A DNA stretch of 64,000 bases from Anthoceros angustus (GCA_010909165.1 MU008177.1:372001-436000), one strand, 5' to 3'; positions 1 to 11,660 are shown, counted from the first letter of the stretch. The notes: generated from the letters alone by a model not told the origin. A program made the numbers and translations.

Positions 1-1449
1 AGTACTGTAGAGATGAAGAGCTTGCTGAGCCATACCCTGCTGAGAATATCCTGCTATCATGGCATTCCATGTCACCACATCCTTTGCATCAAGTCCATCA
101 AACACACTCTGGGCATCCTCTAGACTTCCACACTTCGCATACATGTTTACCAAGCTACAACTTACAACCATATCAGCGCCAACTCCTAGCCTTCTAATCT
201 CTGCATGAAGCTGCTTCCCTTTCTTCAAAGCTTCAGGACCCACACTAGCACACGCTTGCAGCAGGGACACAAATGTCACAGAAGTAGGTGCGGGATTCCC
301 ACCTGCTCGCATAGCACTGTACAGACGAAGAGCCTCTTGACCCTGCCCTTGCTGGGAATACCCAGCTATCATAGAATTCCACGTCACCACATCTTTCTGA
401 TCAAGCCCGTCAAACACCCGTCTTGCTTCTTCCAAACTTCCACACTTTGCATACATGTCCACCAAGCAACTACTTACAAACAAATGAGGCACAGCCCCAC
501 TGGCCAACACATCCGCATGCACATGCTGCCCTGTCTTCAAGTCCGCTACCCTGGCACAAGCCTGTAGGGCTGCTACAAACACATGGCCATCTGGCTTCAC
601 ACTTGACCTGCACATCTGATGATACAGCTGTATGGCCTTCTTAGCTTGACCTTGCTTGACATGCGCAGTGATGATGGCAGACCACATGAAGGCATCTGGT
701 TTGTCAACCTCGGCAAACACTTCCATAGCGTCTTGCAACCTGCCATGGTAAGCATACATGCGCAGGATGTGTGTGCCCAGGAACGTGTCCGACTGATACC
801 CCATTTCCACCGAGAAAGCATGCACTCGGCGACCCAAATCAAAATCCTTCTTGGCCACACATTTCTTCAGGACAGTATAAAATAGGGGGATGGAAATACT
901 ACTGCCCGACCGCACCAGGAGTCCCAAAGCCTCCACAGCGTCAGCCACTCGCCCCTGCTGGCACAGCTTCGTCACTGTTTCAGCCGTGACGCCTCTTTCG
1001 CATCCTGCAGGCCGGGAACCAGAATCATCCGGCAAGCTAGAGCAGGAATTAGGGGCACGACGACCCATCTGTAAATCGAGAGCAGACAGCTGCGCATCCA
1101 CCCAGGCTGGTTTCTCGAAATTGTCAAGCCAGAGTACTTCGCGGGACTCCCTGTGCCGGAAGTGAGGGGGACGGAAGCTCTTCTTATCCTGCCTACTGTC
1201 CAACCACAGGGTGTCATCCGCAAAACATTGTCGCCACAACAGCTCCTGCCTCCCTCTCTTGCTGGAAGGTCTTTTTACAACAACTGGCCGCGCTGAGCTC
1301 GTTGCCAGGCTCCTGCTCCTCAGAGCTTTGTTTTTGAGGTTCCCTTGCCAAACAGGGGCACTTCCTGGATCAATTGGACTGTATCTGGTCCAGAAATGCT
1401 GATGCCTGAAGAGGCCCAGTCGCGCGCTGGCAACGACCCCGGTAGCCAT
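1..1449 (-). CDS. PLS-type PPR protein, N-terminal 483 residues (runs off left edge)
   Basis: Open reading frame without a stop from the ATG at 1449 to base 1, so the 3' end lies outside the window. PPR proteins bind single-stranded organellar RNA, one base per repeat; PLS-class members usually act in plastid or mitochondrial RNA editing or processing. The first ~150 residues are Arg/Ser-rich with few acidic residues, as expected for an organelle-targeting leader. Repeats follow with the hallmarks [34 protein letters not shown] and VFVAALQACAR. The repeat period is about 101 residues (one P-L-S triplet). This start was chosen because the frame stays open and the leader residues (RGRQELLWRQC, DNFEKPAW) align with the leader of the PPR gene at 24.5-26.8 kb. 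No intron is seen. Family certain; organelle and RNA target unknown. Confidence 0.85.
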   Translation of the reverse strand, partial: MATGVVASARLGLFRHQHFWTRYSPIDPGSAPVWQGNLKNKALRSRSLATSSARPVVVKRPSSKRGRQELLWRQCFADDTLWLDSRQDKKSFRPPHFRHRESREVLWLDNFEKPAWVDAQLSALDLQMGRRAPNSCSSLPDDSGSRPAGCERGVTAETVTKLCQQGRVADAVEALGLLVRSGSSISIPLFYTVLKKCVAKKDFDLGRRVHAFSVEMGYQSDTFLGTHILRMYAYHGRLQDAMEVFAEVDKPDAFMWSAIITAHVKQGQAKKAIQLYHQMCRSSVKPDGHVFVAALQACARVADLKTGQHVHADVLASGAVPHLFVSSCLVDMYAKCGSLEEARRVFDGLDQKDVVTWNSMIAGYSQQGQGQEALRLYSAMRAGGNPAPTSVTFVSLLQACASVGPEALKKGKQLHAEIRRLGVGADMVVSCSLVNMYAKCGSLEDAQSVFDGLDAKDVVTWNAMIAGYSQQGMAQQALHLYST

Positions 1450-3246
1450 GATCAACCAATCGATCCAAGCCCGAGCTCCATTTCTCAAGATGCTGGACTC
1501 TCCGGTCCATATCCACACACAGTGTCGGAGACCGGATACCTTCTACCCTAATCCCATCCACCTCTTGCCAGAGCTCCTCGGCTGCTTGTGAATTCAATGT
1601 TCCTGCAACCCTTTTTTTCCTTGGCTGGGCCAAAGTTCGCCGTGCTCGCAGAGAGTGGGCAACAGCCAGAGTAAGGACCCGACCGAGCCCTTGACATGAC
1701 AACATTTCCAAGCATTGAAAAGCATGGCGTGCAATTGAGGATTTGGTATCAGTAGGCTTTGTTCGGCACATTACGATCAGACATCAGCATCTCTGGCTAT
1801 GCTACTTCGCAGTCTTAGCTTCGCACTGTGCTAAATCTGTGCCAGCTACGAAGAATCTGGTCGTGGAGGTAGGCTGCAGGGGGCCATGGATGTGTTCAGC
1901 TGGGTGGGCTAACCAATTGCCTTACTCTGGCTTTTCATAATCTCCGCACGCGGCATGGGAGACCTAATGAGGTGATCCACCTGCACCACGAAGTGCGATG
2001 GTCAGGAGTGACGGTCTTTTCACCTCCTTATAGCTGCACTTCAAGGTTGCGGAACATGAGGGCCTCGTTCCGGCTGAGCATGTTATTTTTGTTGGTCTTC
2101 TGAAGGCCTGTGCAAGCAATAGTGCCTTTCAGCTGGGCAGGCAGCTTCACTCACAGACTCAAGCCAGAGGCGGGTGGACATGTAAACAAAATGTGCTGAA
2201 CTGAAAGCCTGGACGCCAGAGCCGGCATCTTTCCAAACTCTGCCCTCGGCAGCATTCGCTCGAGGCTGCCGATCGCGACCAGCTCCCGAGCGAGCCGATC
2301 CGCGGCTCCCGATGAGCTACAGCGTCTCCATCTTCAGCCTCAGCTTCCGCCCTAGCAAACCCTCCTTCCGCAACCCCTCGCCTCCCGCAACCCCTTCCAC
2401 CGTCATTCCGATCGTCACCGTCACCCGAGGCAGCGGGAGCGGAGGCATCCGCGCAGCGCCACCTGCCCGACATGCCAATGGAGTCCCGAACCCGCCCCTG
2501 GTATCCTCGCAACCGCCACACCCCGAGGTGCTCAGCTGCTTCAGCACGGCATCTCTCATGCAGATATGCAGCTAGCTGCTCTCACAAAGCAGCTGCATAA
2601 TTTTTTGTCCCTCACCATCAAACTGGATCGTGGCGGATGATTACGACCTCGCGGGCCTGTTCTCAACATGCACATAATCTGTGGTGCCTCTCCATCCAAC
2701 TGGATCGTGGCGGATGATTGTCACCCCCTCCGAGGGTACGAAAGACGCCTGCAACGGCTCGCCTTAGGAAGACTATGTCAGCAGGGCCAGATCGCTGGAG
2801 GCTGTCGAGGCTTTGGGAGTTTTGGTTCCGAAACTTCTCTTTCACACAGTTGTTGTAATGAACTAGAAAATCCTTCATTACATCAGGTGCTGAAGCTAGA
2901 GGTTCTTATAGTTTGTATGTGAGGATCAAAGGATCTAGGACTAATCGTAGACTAGTTTAATTATGCCGTGGTTATGTTCTAGTTGAGTTTTACGTGCTAT
3001 GTATGTAGTGTCCACCCATACGATATCCCCTTGTCCTGTTCCGTTAACACACTTCCCGGTCCGTTAGAGCACCCTGTCCGTTACATGGCGTAAGGGTGAA
3101 GGCCAGTGGTTACCAAGCGGCATCTGACGAAGGCTAGTGATGTCATAAGATGAGGAACTTCCTTTTACCTTGTAATCTCTTGTGGCTGAGCACATGTGAT
3201 CACTCCAATTTGCACGGCCCAGTTCATCAGGGTACTACTTGATACG
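1450..3246. other. Intergenic region between two PPR genes
   Basis: No gene is supported here. Short open frames at 2159-2575 on both strands overlap each other and match nothing I recognise. The plus-strand one (2312-2575) is Ser/Pro-rich and could be a leader-type exon, but no downstream exon was found. A 22-bp perfect direct repeat (2621-2642 and 2698-2719, core ggatcgtggcggatgatt) suggests old duplicated or retroelement sequence. Confidence 0.4.
2621..2719. repeat. 22-bp direct repeat, two copies 77 bp apart
   Basis: The sequence beginning aactggatcgtggcggatg occurs at 2621-2642 and again at 2698-2719, both after a ca-rich context. No coding meaning was found. Confidence 0.6.
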
Positions 3247-6200
3247 TCAAAGCATAGTAACCACTGAAACAATGGGCTCTGCATGCTTGACATCCCCCAC
3301 CACAAAGCTATGCACCAGGCCATCCATGTCTGTCCACCAGCTCTGGCCTGGCTGCTTCCATGCCCCAATTCCTAGTCGCTTAGCCTGCACCTCCTGTGCC
3401 TCCTTCCACATATGTGCACCAGTATATATATTCGCCATCAAGACATATGCTGCGGCATCTTTTTCGTCCAACTTCACAGCTTCAAGAAAAGCTGCAACTC
3501 CCACCTCCACGTTGCTCCACTTTTGACAAGCAGCCAGTAAACTATGCCAAGCTGAAGCAGGAGGCACGACAGGCATTGTCCTTACCACCACTAGAGCCTC
3601 CTCAAGTTGGCCAGCACGGCCTAGGAGGTCCACCATGCAAGAGTAGTGCTCGGCAGTGGGAGTTATGCTAAACTGTCTGCTCATAGCCTCAAAGTACTCT
3701 AGCCCCTTCCTTACTAGACCCGCATGACTGCACACTGTTAGTAGACTCAGGAACGTGATGCCATTTGGATGTATGCCATCCTCTCCCATTTTCTGAACGG
3801 AGGTGAAGACCTGTTTATTATCCCCTTGACGGGTGTATCCTGCAATCAGTGCATTCCAGGCAACAATGTCTCTTTCAGGTAGTACATCAAACACCTGCTG
3901 TGCATCAGCCATGCTCCCAGACTTGGCATACATGTTTATCAAGCTCACAGCTACAAAGGCATCAGTTTGAAGCCCTTGCTTTTCAATCTCAGAGTGAAGC
4001 TGCTTTCCTGCATGCCAAGCTGCCATGTCTGCAAATACCTGCAGTAGGCAGGAAAATGTTACAGAATCAGGTGCAGCAGACCCTTCTGCTTGCATAGCAG
4101 CATAAAGATGAAGCGCTTTGTCACCTTTGCCTTGCTGGGAATATCCTGCTATCATGGCATTCCATGTCACCACATTTTTTTTATCAAGTTCATCAAACAC
4201 GCTCTGGGCATCTGGCAAGCTGCCACACTTTGCATACATGTTCACCAAACTGTTGGCTACAAAGACATCAGCTTGAAGCCCATGCTCCTCAATCTCTACA
4301 TGCAGCTGCTTCCCCTTCTCCAAAGCTGGGGCACCCACAGTTGCGCATGCTTGCAGAAGAGATGCAATAACAGAATCGGGTGGCGCCATGCCTTCCTCTC
4401 GCATGCTTGTGTAAACATGAAAAGCTTCCAGACCCTTCCCCTGCTGGGAATATCCTGCAATCATTGCATTCCATGTCACCACGTCCTTTTGGCAAGTTCA
4501 TCGAACACAGTTTGGGCATCCTCTATGCTCCCACACCTTGCATACATGCTTACCAAACTGTTAGCTACAAACACATCAGCCTGAAGTCCTTGTTCTTCAA
4601 TCTGGGTGTGAACATGCCTCCCTTCTCCAATGCTGGGGTACCCATACTTGCACATGCCTGCAGGATTGCCACATATGTCACCACGTTGCTCCACTTTTGA
4701 CAAGCAGCCAGTAAACTATGCCAAGCTGAAGCAGGAGGCACACAGGCATTGTCCTTACCACCACTAGAGCCTCCTCAAGTTGGCCAGCACGGCCTAGGAG
4801 GTCCACCATGCAAGAGTAGTGCTCGGCAGTGGAGTTATGCTAAACTGTCTGCTCATAGCCTCAAAGTACTCTAGCCCCTTCCTTACTAGACCCGCATGAC
4901 TGCACACTGTTAGTAGACTCAGGAACGTGATGCCATTTGGATGTATGCCATCCTCTCCCATTTTCTGAACGGAGGTGAAGACCTGTTTATTATCCCCTTG
5001 ACGGGTGTATCCTGCAATCAGTGCATTCCAGGCAACAATGTCTCTTTCAGGTAGTACATCAAACACCTGTGCATCAGCCATGCTCCCAGACTTGGCATAC
5101 ATGTTTATCAAGCTCACAGCTACAAAGGCATCAGTTTGAAGCCCTTGCTTTTCAATCTCAGAGTGAAGCTGCTTTCCTGCATGCCAAGCTGCCATGTCTG
5201 CAAATACCTGCAGTAGGCAGGAAAATGTTACAGAATCAGGTGCAGCAGACCCTTCTGCTCGCGTAGCAGCATACAGATGAAGGACTTTGTGACCTTCGCC
5301 TTGCTGGGAGTATCCTGCTATCATGGCATTCCATGTCACCACATTTTTTATCAAGTTCATCAAACACGCTCTGGGCATCTGGCAAGCTGCCACACTTTGC
5401 ATACATGTTCACCAAACTGTTGGCTACAAAGACATCAGCTTGAAGCCCATGCTCCTCAATCTCTACATGCAGCTGCTTCCCTTCTCCAAAGCTGGGGCAC
5501 CCACAGTTGCGCATGCTTGCAGAAGAGATGCAATAACAGAATCGGGTGGCGCCATGCCTTCCTCTCGCATGCTTGTGTAAACATGAAAAGCTTCCAGACC
5601 CTTCCCCTGCTGGGAATATCCTGCAATCATTGCATTCCATGTCACCACGTCCTTTTTGGCAAGTTCATCGAACACAGTTTGGGCATCCTCTATGCTCCCA
5701 CACCTTGCATACATGCTTACCAAACTGTTAGCTACAAACACATCAGCCTGAAGTCCTTGTTCTTCAATCTGGGTGTGAACATGCCTCCCCTTCTCCAATG
5801 CTGGGGTACCCATACTTGCACATGCCTGCAGGATTGCCACATATGTCACCACGTTGGGCGCATGGGTGCCACCTTTTTGCATAGCTCTGTACAGATCCAG
5901 GGCTTCCTCTCCAAAACCCTGCTGAGAGTATCCCGTTATCATTGCATTCCATGACACCACAGTTTTCTGACTAAATCCATCAAACACATTCTGAGCATCA
6001 TGGAGGCTGCCGCACTTCCCGTACATGTTTACCAAACTGTTAGCTACATATCCATCACCTTGAAGTCCCTTTTCTTGAATCTGTGAATGAAGGTGCTTGC
6101 CCTTCTCCAAAGCTGCGGTGCCCACACTTGCACATGCTTGCAGGAGGCAAGCAAATGTCACAGCATCTGGTGGAGCCATGCCTTCTTGTTGCATATCACT

Positions 6201-8090
6201 GTAGAGACGGAGGGCTTCCTCACCCCTACCTTGCTGGGAATATCCTGCTATCATGGCATTTCATGTCACCACAGTCTTCTGATGGAGACCCTCAAACACA
6301 ATTTCAGCATCCTCTAAGCTGCCACACTTGGCATACATGTTTATCAAACTATCCGCAACAAACAAATCAGCTTGGAGACCTTGTTGTTCAATCTGAGCAT
6401 GAAGATGCTTTCCCTTCTCCAATCCTGAGGTACCCTCACCTGTGCATGCATGCAGGAGGGATACAAATGTCACAGAATCGGGTGCAGTGGTGCCTTCCTC
6501 TTGCATAATGCTGTACAGACGAAGGGCTTTCTGACCCATGCCACGCTGCGAATATCCTGCTATCATCGCATTCCATGCCACCACAGATTTGGCACCAAGC
6601 TTGTTGAAAAGGCTTTCAGCATCCTCCAGGCTGCCACACTTTACATACATGTTCACCAAACTGTTCGCCACAAATGCATTAGCTCCAAGTCCCTGTTCTT
6701 CAATTTCAGCATGTAGCTGCTTCCCCTTGTTCACTGCTAAGGCGCCCATACTTGCACATGCCTGCAGGAGGCACACAAATGTCACAGTGTCGGATGAAGC
6801 AAAACCTTCTTTTCGCATAGCATGGTGAAGATAAAATGCTTGCTCACCCATGCCCTGCTGGGAATATCCTGCTATCATGGCATTCCATGTCACCACGTCT
6901 TTTTGACTGAGTCCATCAAACACACCCTGGGCATCCTCTAGGCTTCCGCACTTGGCATACATGTTGACCAAGCTGCAACCTACAACCCCATCAGCCTGAA
7001 ATCCTTGTTCTCTAATCTGAACGTGAAGGTCCTTCCCTGTTCTCAAAGCTGGGGCACCCACACTTGCACAAGCCTGGAGAAGGCTGATAAATATCACAGA
7101 ATCAGGTGCACTAATGCCTCCTTCCTGCATAGCACTGTAAAGATGAAGGGCTTCCTGACCCATGCCCTGCTGGGAATATCCTGTTATCAAAGCAGTCCAT
7201 GTCACCACATCTTTCTCACGAAGTTCGTCAAATATTTTGTGAGCGTCTCTCATGCTGCCACACTTTGCATACATGTCCACCAAGCAACTAGAAACAAACA
7301 GATTAGGCTCACCACCACTGGCCAGCACATCCATATGCACCTGCTGCCCAGCTTTCAAGTCTGCTCCCCTTGCACAAGCCTGTAGAGCTGCTACAAACAC
7401 ATGGCTATCTGGTTTCACATTTGACCAGCGCATCTGGTGATACAGGTGTATGGCTTCCTTAGCTCGTCCATATTTGACTTGTGCACTAATTACGGAAGAC
7501 CAGGTAAACGCATCTGGTTCGGAAACCGTGGTGAACACATCCATGGCTTCTTGCAACCTGCCATGAGAAGCATACATTCGTAAAATATGGTTGCACAGGA
7601 ACGTGTCTGACTCATACTCGCCCTCCACGGCGAGAGCATGGACACGACGACTCAGAACCAGGTCCTTCTTGGCCACACATTTCTTCAGGACAGTATAAAA
7701 GAGCGAACACGAAGCCTGACTGTCCGTCTGCACCAGAATTCCCAGAGCCTCAACAGCTTCACTCAGCCACCCCTGCTGACATAACTCGCTCACATTTTCA
7801 ACAGTTGCAACCCTCTCCCATCCTGCATGCCTGCGAAGTTCAGAATTGTCCGAAAACATCCCTCTGGGTGTAATGCCACAGCCTCCCATCTGCGGACGGG
7901 CAACTTGTACAAGGCTGCTGAGCCTGCAGGGTCTGTTGTTGGCGAGTTGTGCACATTTCGAAGTCAGGCACGTGGCTCCTGTTCGAGGAACACCCGTTAC
8001 CCCACCAATTTGGGTCCAAACAAGCTGCTGCCACAAGCGGCCCTGTCGACCTGTCTGCAAGAGAGCTCGCAGGCTCCAGGCAGCCATCAC
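3247..8090 (-). pseudogene. Broken PLS-type PPR gene with internal tandem duplication
   Basis: A PPR gene starting at the ATG at 8090 (leader MMAAWSLRALL, then WTQIGGVTG shared with the other PPR leaders) reads for 609 residues to a stop at 6261. That stop replaces the invariant Trp of TVVTWNAMIAGYSQ: TGG has become TGA. The frame continues from 6254 to 5463 and is then lost where a run of C is one base short. The C-terminal part lies at 4482-3247 (411 residues). It ends with an E/E+-like tail (AYVLMANIYTGA, then GLVHSFVVGD) and no DYW deaminase domain. A 1.17 kb segment (3511-4684) is repeated at 4685-5852, which scrambles the middle. Without the duplication the gene would be one long intronless PLS-E protein of more than 1,200 residues. 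Most likely not translated in full. Confidence 0.8.
3511..5852. repeat. Two tandem copies of a ~1.17 kb PPR segment
   Basis: 3511-4684 and 4685-5852 are near-identical head-to-tail copies. The seam at ~4681-4688 shares ccacgttg (8 bp) with both ends of the unit. The copies differ by several one-unit losses: ctgctg versus ctg, cacgac versus cac, and C, G or T runs one base shorter, the shorter run being sometimes in one copy and sometimes in the other. A cluster of substitutions near 4100 versus 5272 shows that some time has passed since duplication. Confidence 0.85.
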
Positions 8091-8181
8091 TCGCAGCTGA
8101 ACGCATGGGCTCGGTCCTGAACCATAAGCCCAGCTCCATCACGTTGAGCAGGTGCGGGCAGCCACGAGCATTGGTACCCTG

Positions 8182-8436
8182 ATGGCAGTGGAGGATCCAG
8201 CTCTGCGTGGCGACTTCAAGCAGGAGGCAGAGGGGAGATAGGTGGACATCGCCGTCTCGTGCGTGCCCATCTCCACCGCCGCCAGGCCCACAATGAGCGA
8301 GGTGCTGGCGGAGCTTCCCCAGACCCTGGAGACGGAGTTTGGGGGCGATGAAGGTGGGAGAGATTCCCACAGCGGCAGCGGCACCAACCGGTCTTCCGAC
8401 ATGTGTGTCCCTCTGGCTAGTCACAGACATTGGTGA
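8182..8436 (+). pseudogene. Receptor-like kinase C-terminal fragment
   Basis: The plus strand encodes residues typical of the last kinase subdomain of plant LRR or malectin receptor-like kinases: VEDPALRGDF, then an in-frame TAG, then VDIAVSCVPISTAARPTMSE and LAELPQTLETE. In functional kinases this helix carries the conserved C-x(6-7)-RPTM motif, visible here. Only about 85 codons remain, with no catalytic loop or activation segment upstream, and the TAG breaks the frame. It lies head-to-head with the 5' end of the broken PPR gene. A relic rather than a gene. Confidence 0.7.
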
Positions 8437-8749
8437 CCAGCCTTACCAGATCTTCCACAGCAATGAGGTCCCTCAAGCTCCGTAAAAGCATGTATGGTGC
8501 AAGTGATCACGCTCTCTCCCCATATCATTCTGGCGGCGAGCGTGATCAATGCCAATCTGCCTTCCCGAGGCGAAGCACGAGATTTTTCAAGCGTAGGCAG
8601 CCTGATGCAGACTTAGATTTTCGACGGGCATGTAACGATTCACAGATTTTCATCTGAGAGCGCTGCCTGATGGGGGATTTTATGAAGACTGTACAATTTT
8701 TAAGCCCTTTTTGCTGGGATTTTATGTACCGCGAACCGAGCCAAGAAGC

Positions 8750-9962
8750 AAGAAGGAGAAGGAGAAGGAGAAGAAGAAGTATATTAAAGTCCACTAAGGA
8801 CGGAATTTTCGTCATGGATTGATATAATAAAGATACATAAAAGCATTTACGTTTAATCGCTATTTTGAATTTGACCTTAATATTGGTGGTGTGAAGTATA
8901 TCAAATATCTGGCAGGTTGAAAATTTGGATATTCTCTGGTATTGAAATCCCACATTTGTTTCAAGCATACACTTGTGAGAATAGGATCAAGAAAAGAGAA
9001 GAAACTTCGGACCGGAGGCTGAGCTGCTGTGAATAAGTTGGCAAAAGCATTCTTGATATCTTTGTAGACCCCTTGGGCAAAAGAAAAAAAAGTGTTCCTC
9101 AGTCTCAACATCCATGTTGCTTAACCTGCATATTCTGGTCTCCTTAGTGAAGGATCGTATGGCAGCCCATGATGATGGAAAGAGGAGAGGAGAGGAGGAG
9201 GCAAGTGTAACTCTTTCACCTTGAGATGAGGGTTTGGAGGGTATAAATACCCTCCAACAGGGCTCTCTAGGAAGCTCCACAAGAAGCCCCTAGGAAGGAG
9301 CACAAGAAGCTTTCTAGTGATTAGCTTAAGCTAAACTAATGATACTTAACTGACACCTAACTTAGACTAAGTGTATTAGTCTAAGTACATTGGGCTTTAA
9401 TACCCTTACACTTAGGTGTCCTTAGATGCAGCCCTCTATCAATCTCAATCCTGAGACAGTGAGACCCCACATGAAAATGACCTATAATCATCATAAGGTG
9501 GAAAAACACGTGGTTGCGAAGATAGAGTGGAAGCAAGGGTCTCCCGGACATGGAGAGGATACGGAAATTTTTTTCGTAAGTTTTGGAGTTTAGTGGGTAC
9601 TTGGATTGAAAAGTGAATTGCAATTCACTGCGAATGGACCTATTGGAAGGAGGAGGCAATGATTGGAAGAGGGGGTGGGTTGGAAGACTTTTGGGACAGA
9701 AGTCAAGCTTTTCGAGCCAAGCAAAAGATTGGGCATACCAGCAAGTCTTGCTACCTACATACGCTAACTTCCAGGAGTTAGTGGACTGAGCTTCTTCTAA
9801 AGAATAGAGACGGTACAAGAAGTTGGATAAACGAAATAGACCCTCAGGCTCAACCAGGAAAGTGACAAACTGTGCAAGAAAGATGGCAGGGTCCGAACTT
9901 GTTATAAAAGATATGCGGCCGAAGAAAGGATGTCTAAACCTATTCCACATTGCTTCAATCAT
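8750..9962 (-). mobile_element. Degraded LINE (non-LTR retrotransposon) 3' part, interrupted
   Basis: On the minus strand, 9962-9430 encodes a relic with GRPLLPLYLRNHVF and MIIGHFHVGSHCLRIE. This is followed after an interruption by ETRICRLSNMDVETEEHFFF (~9145-9090), the Cys/His zf-RVT-type module at the C-terminus of plant LINE reverse transcriptases; its second Cys is changed to Ser. The 3' end is marked by a hairpin sequence (8799-8813) and a GAAGGA/GAA tract (8750-8779) that is a (TTC)n tail when read on the element strand. The same arrangement occurs at 61.4 kb. A non-LINE block (~9150-9425) splits the relic. Inactive. Confidence 0.65.
9150..9425. mobile_element. ~270-bp insertion inside the LINE relic (solo-LTR or MITE-like)
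   Basis: This block separates LINE sequence that is contiguous in the copy at ~11.2 kb, where the same ggagac/aatatgcagg context is uninterrupted. It contains a TATA-like palindromic stretch (ggagggtatttataccctcc on the minus strand) and ends near a repeated aagtgta/ttaggtgtc motif. That suits a small solo LTR or MITE, but no clear target-site duplication could be defined. Confidence 0.35.
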
Positions 9963-10031
9963 TCTGCGAAAAATAAGAGCCCCATAACTCTAAAGCATGG
10001 GCATCTAAAACATCCGAGCATACATAACGAC

Positions 10032-10363
10032 GGGAACAACAACTTTGTTGAACAACCACTCCTAAGTGGGGATGTCCTTGATCTGCATCGCATTGCCTCC
10101 GAACCCAAGGCCAAAATGGTGGGAACAATAACTTTGTTGAATAATCACTCCTGAGTGGGGATGTCCTTGATATGCATCACATTGCCTCCGAACCCAAGGC
10201 CAAAGCGAAAATCCTGCCACATCGCAGAAAGACCTTGATATGCATCACATTGCCTCCGAACCCAAGGCCAAAGCGAAAATCCTGCCACATCGCAGAAAGA
10301 CCTTGATATGCATCACATCCGAACCCAAGGCCAAAGCGAAAATCCTGCCACATTGCAGAAAGA
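10032..10363. repeat. Tandem repeat array (89-bp then 68-bp units)
   Basis: Units beginning ccttgatatgcatcacattg start at 10165, 10233 and 10301, an exact 68-bp period; the third has lost about 9 bp. Upstream, a longer related unit beginning gggaacaa starts at 10032 and 10121 (89 bp apart) and shares the core cctccgaacccaaggccaaa. The array codes for nothing convincing. Confidence 0.85.
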
Positions 10364-10751
10364 ACAACGCACATTGGAGGGGTTGACGTCGATTTCTCCG
10401 ACCCAAGATGACATCATCCCGAGTTTGCGACATGACGATGACAATGGACATCTTCCCTGCAGGGCCCGTTTTCATTAACGAGTTTGCGACACCACGAAAT
10501 TAAGGGCTGGCCAACCCACTTCCCGTCAACCGGTGTTAACCTTATTCGCAAGTATCGGTAATCACCGCCTTCATGGGTCCGGATCGTGAAGCTGTGTCCG
10601 AACTTCGCATGTAAACCCGGAAAAACCATACATTTAGATTGATTTCGTTGTGAAAATGCCACGACTTCATGCTCAAGTCCGGGTCAGGACTCCGGCCTTT
10701 CGAAAAATAAGGAAAGCAGAAGAAAACGCCGTTCTCCGCCTTGTACACGTC

Positions 10752-10822
10752 TGCACCGGCCGGGAATCGAACCCGGGTCTGTACCGTGGCAGGGTACTAT
10801 TCTACCACTAGACCACCGGTGC
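10752..10822 (-). tRNA. trnG-GCC: tRNA-Gly (GCC)
   Basis: The minus strand folds as a complete tRNA. The acceptor stem GCACCGG pairs with CCGGTGC and has discriminator A. The D-arm region is TGGTCTAGTGGTAGAA (A box). The anticodon stem GTACC/GGTAC encloses CTGCCAC, giving anticodon GCC. The T arm is CCGGG-TTCGATT-CCCGG (B box GGTTCGATTCC). No intron; 71 nt without CCA. A nuclear Pol III gene. Confidence 0.95.
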
Positions 10823-10959
10823 TTCGTGACAATCTGTGTGTATTTTATTGTTTAGAGACAATTATTACTCTGGCTCTTGTCCATCTTGGACCAAAGGAGC
10901 TCTGTTTCTTCTGTTCCTAATCAATATGGTGTATACCTTGTGGTGCCTTTTTTGTCAAA

Positions 10960-11477
10960 ACTTGCAGCCAGGTTTGACTTGCAGCCAGGTTTGACTTGCA
11001 GCATGCCATACTTCATGTTTGACTTGCTGCATGCCATACTTCATATTTTATATATACTTTCTCGTATCCGCTCCAACCATGGAAAACCAATGCTTCCTCT
11101 CTATCTTCACACCCATGTGTCCTTGAAGCTTAGGATGATTATAGGCCATCTTCGGGTGGGGTCCCATCATCTTAGGGTTGAGACTCATAGATGGCTGCGT
11201 CCAAAGCCACTAAAGGAGACCCGAATATGCAGGTTATGCAACAGGGATGTTGAGACCGAGAAACACTTTGTTTTCCTTTGTTCCATATATGAAGATATCA
11301 GGCATACATTTATCAATCTATTTACAACAGCTCGATCTTCACTTAGGGGTTTTTTCAATTTTCCTGACCTCTTATTGCAGGAATTTGCTTGAAACAAACG
11401 TGGGAAATGAGGACCACCCAAATTCAACTTCTCGACTTGCCGGATATTTGATTATCCTTCACAGCACTAGTCTCTAG
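10960..11477 (+). mobile_element. LINE reverse-transcriptase C-terminal relic, plus strand
   Basis: Residues from about 11085 to 11395 include KPMLPLYLHTHVSLK, MIIGHLRVGSHHLRVETHRW and ETRICRLCNRDVETEKHFVF, the CxxC...H...C zinc-binding module at the end of plant LINE reverse transcriptases. It is the better-preserved sibling of the minus-strand relic at 8.75-9.96 kb, here with both Cys of RICRLC intact. Short tandem repeats of tttgacttgcagc lie just upstream (10,965-11,040). No polymerase domain remains, so it is not autonomous. Confidence 0.65.
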
Positions 11478-11547
11478 GCCAGACTCAGAATAGCAGTTAA
11501 TTTTCATGATAGTCTCTCTGTATATCTATGTCAGATCAGTCCAATGG

Positions 11548-11660
11548 CCGTTCTATCAATCTCCGAAGGCCATTAAGGCCTGCCACTCACCGTACCGCAC
11601 GGTCGTTGCAGGCCATAGCCTTCCCGAGATCATGCTATGCACATATGCTACCATGGTTTC
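11548..11660 (+). repeat. Dispersed repeat, copy 1 (second copy inverted at ~15,010-15,120)
   Basis: The core gaaggccattaaggcctg, followed by cactcaccgtaccgcacggtc, is matched on the opposite strand at ~15,050-15,120 (gaaggccgttaaggcctg, then tactcgccgtaccgcacggcc). Both copies flank the region that holds the transposase relic, in opposite orientation about 3.5 kb apart. They could be ends of an old composite element; unproven. Confidence 0.6.

Noticed and set aside
2159-2575. Overlapping 120- and 87-codon frames on opposite strands
   Set aside because: GC-rich composition keeps both open; neither has a recognisable domain or splice continuation.
6261-6263. RNA editing repairing the TGA stop in the PPR gene
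   Set aside because: U-to-C editing would give CGA (Arg), not the Trp required, and nuclear transcripts are not normally edited this way.
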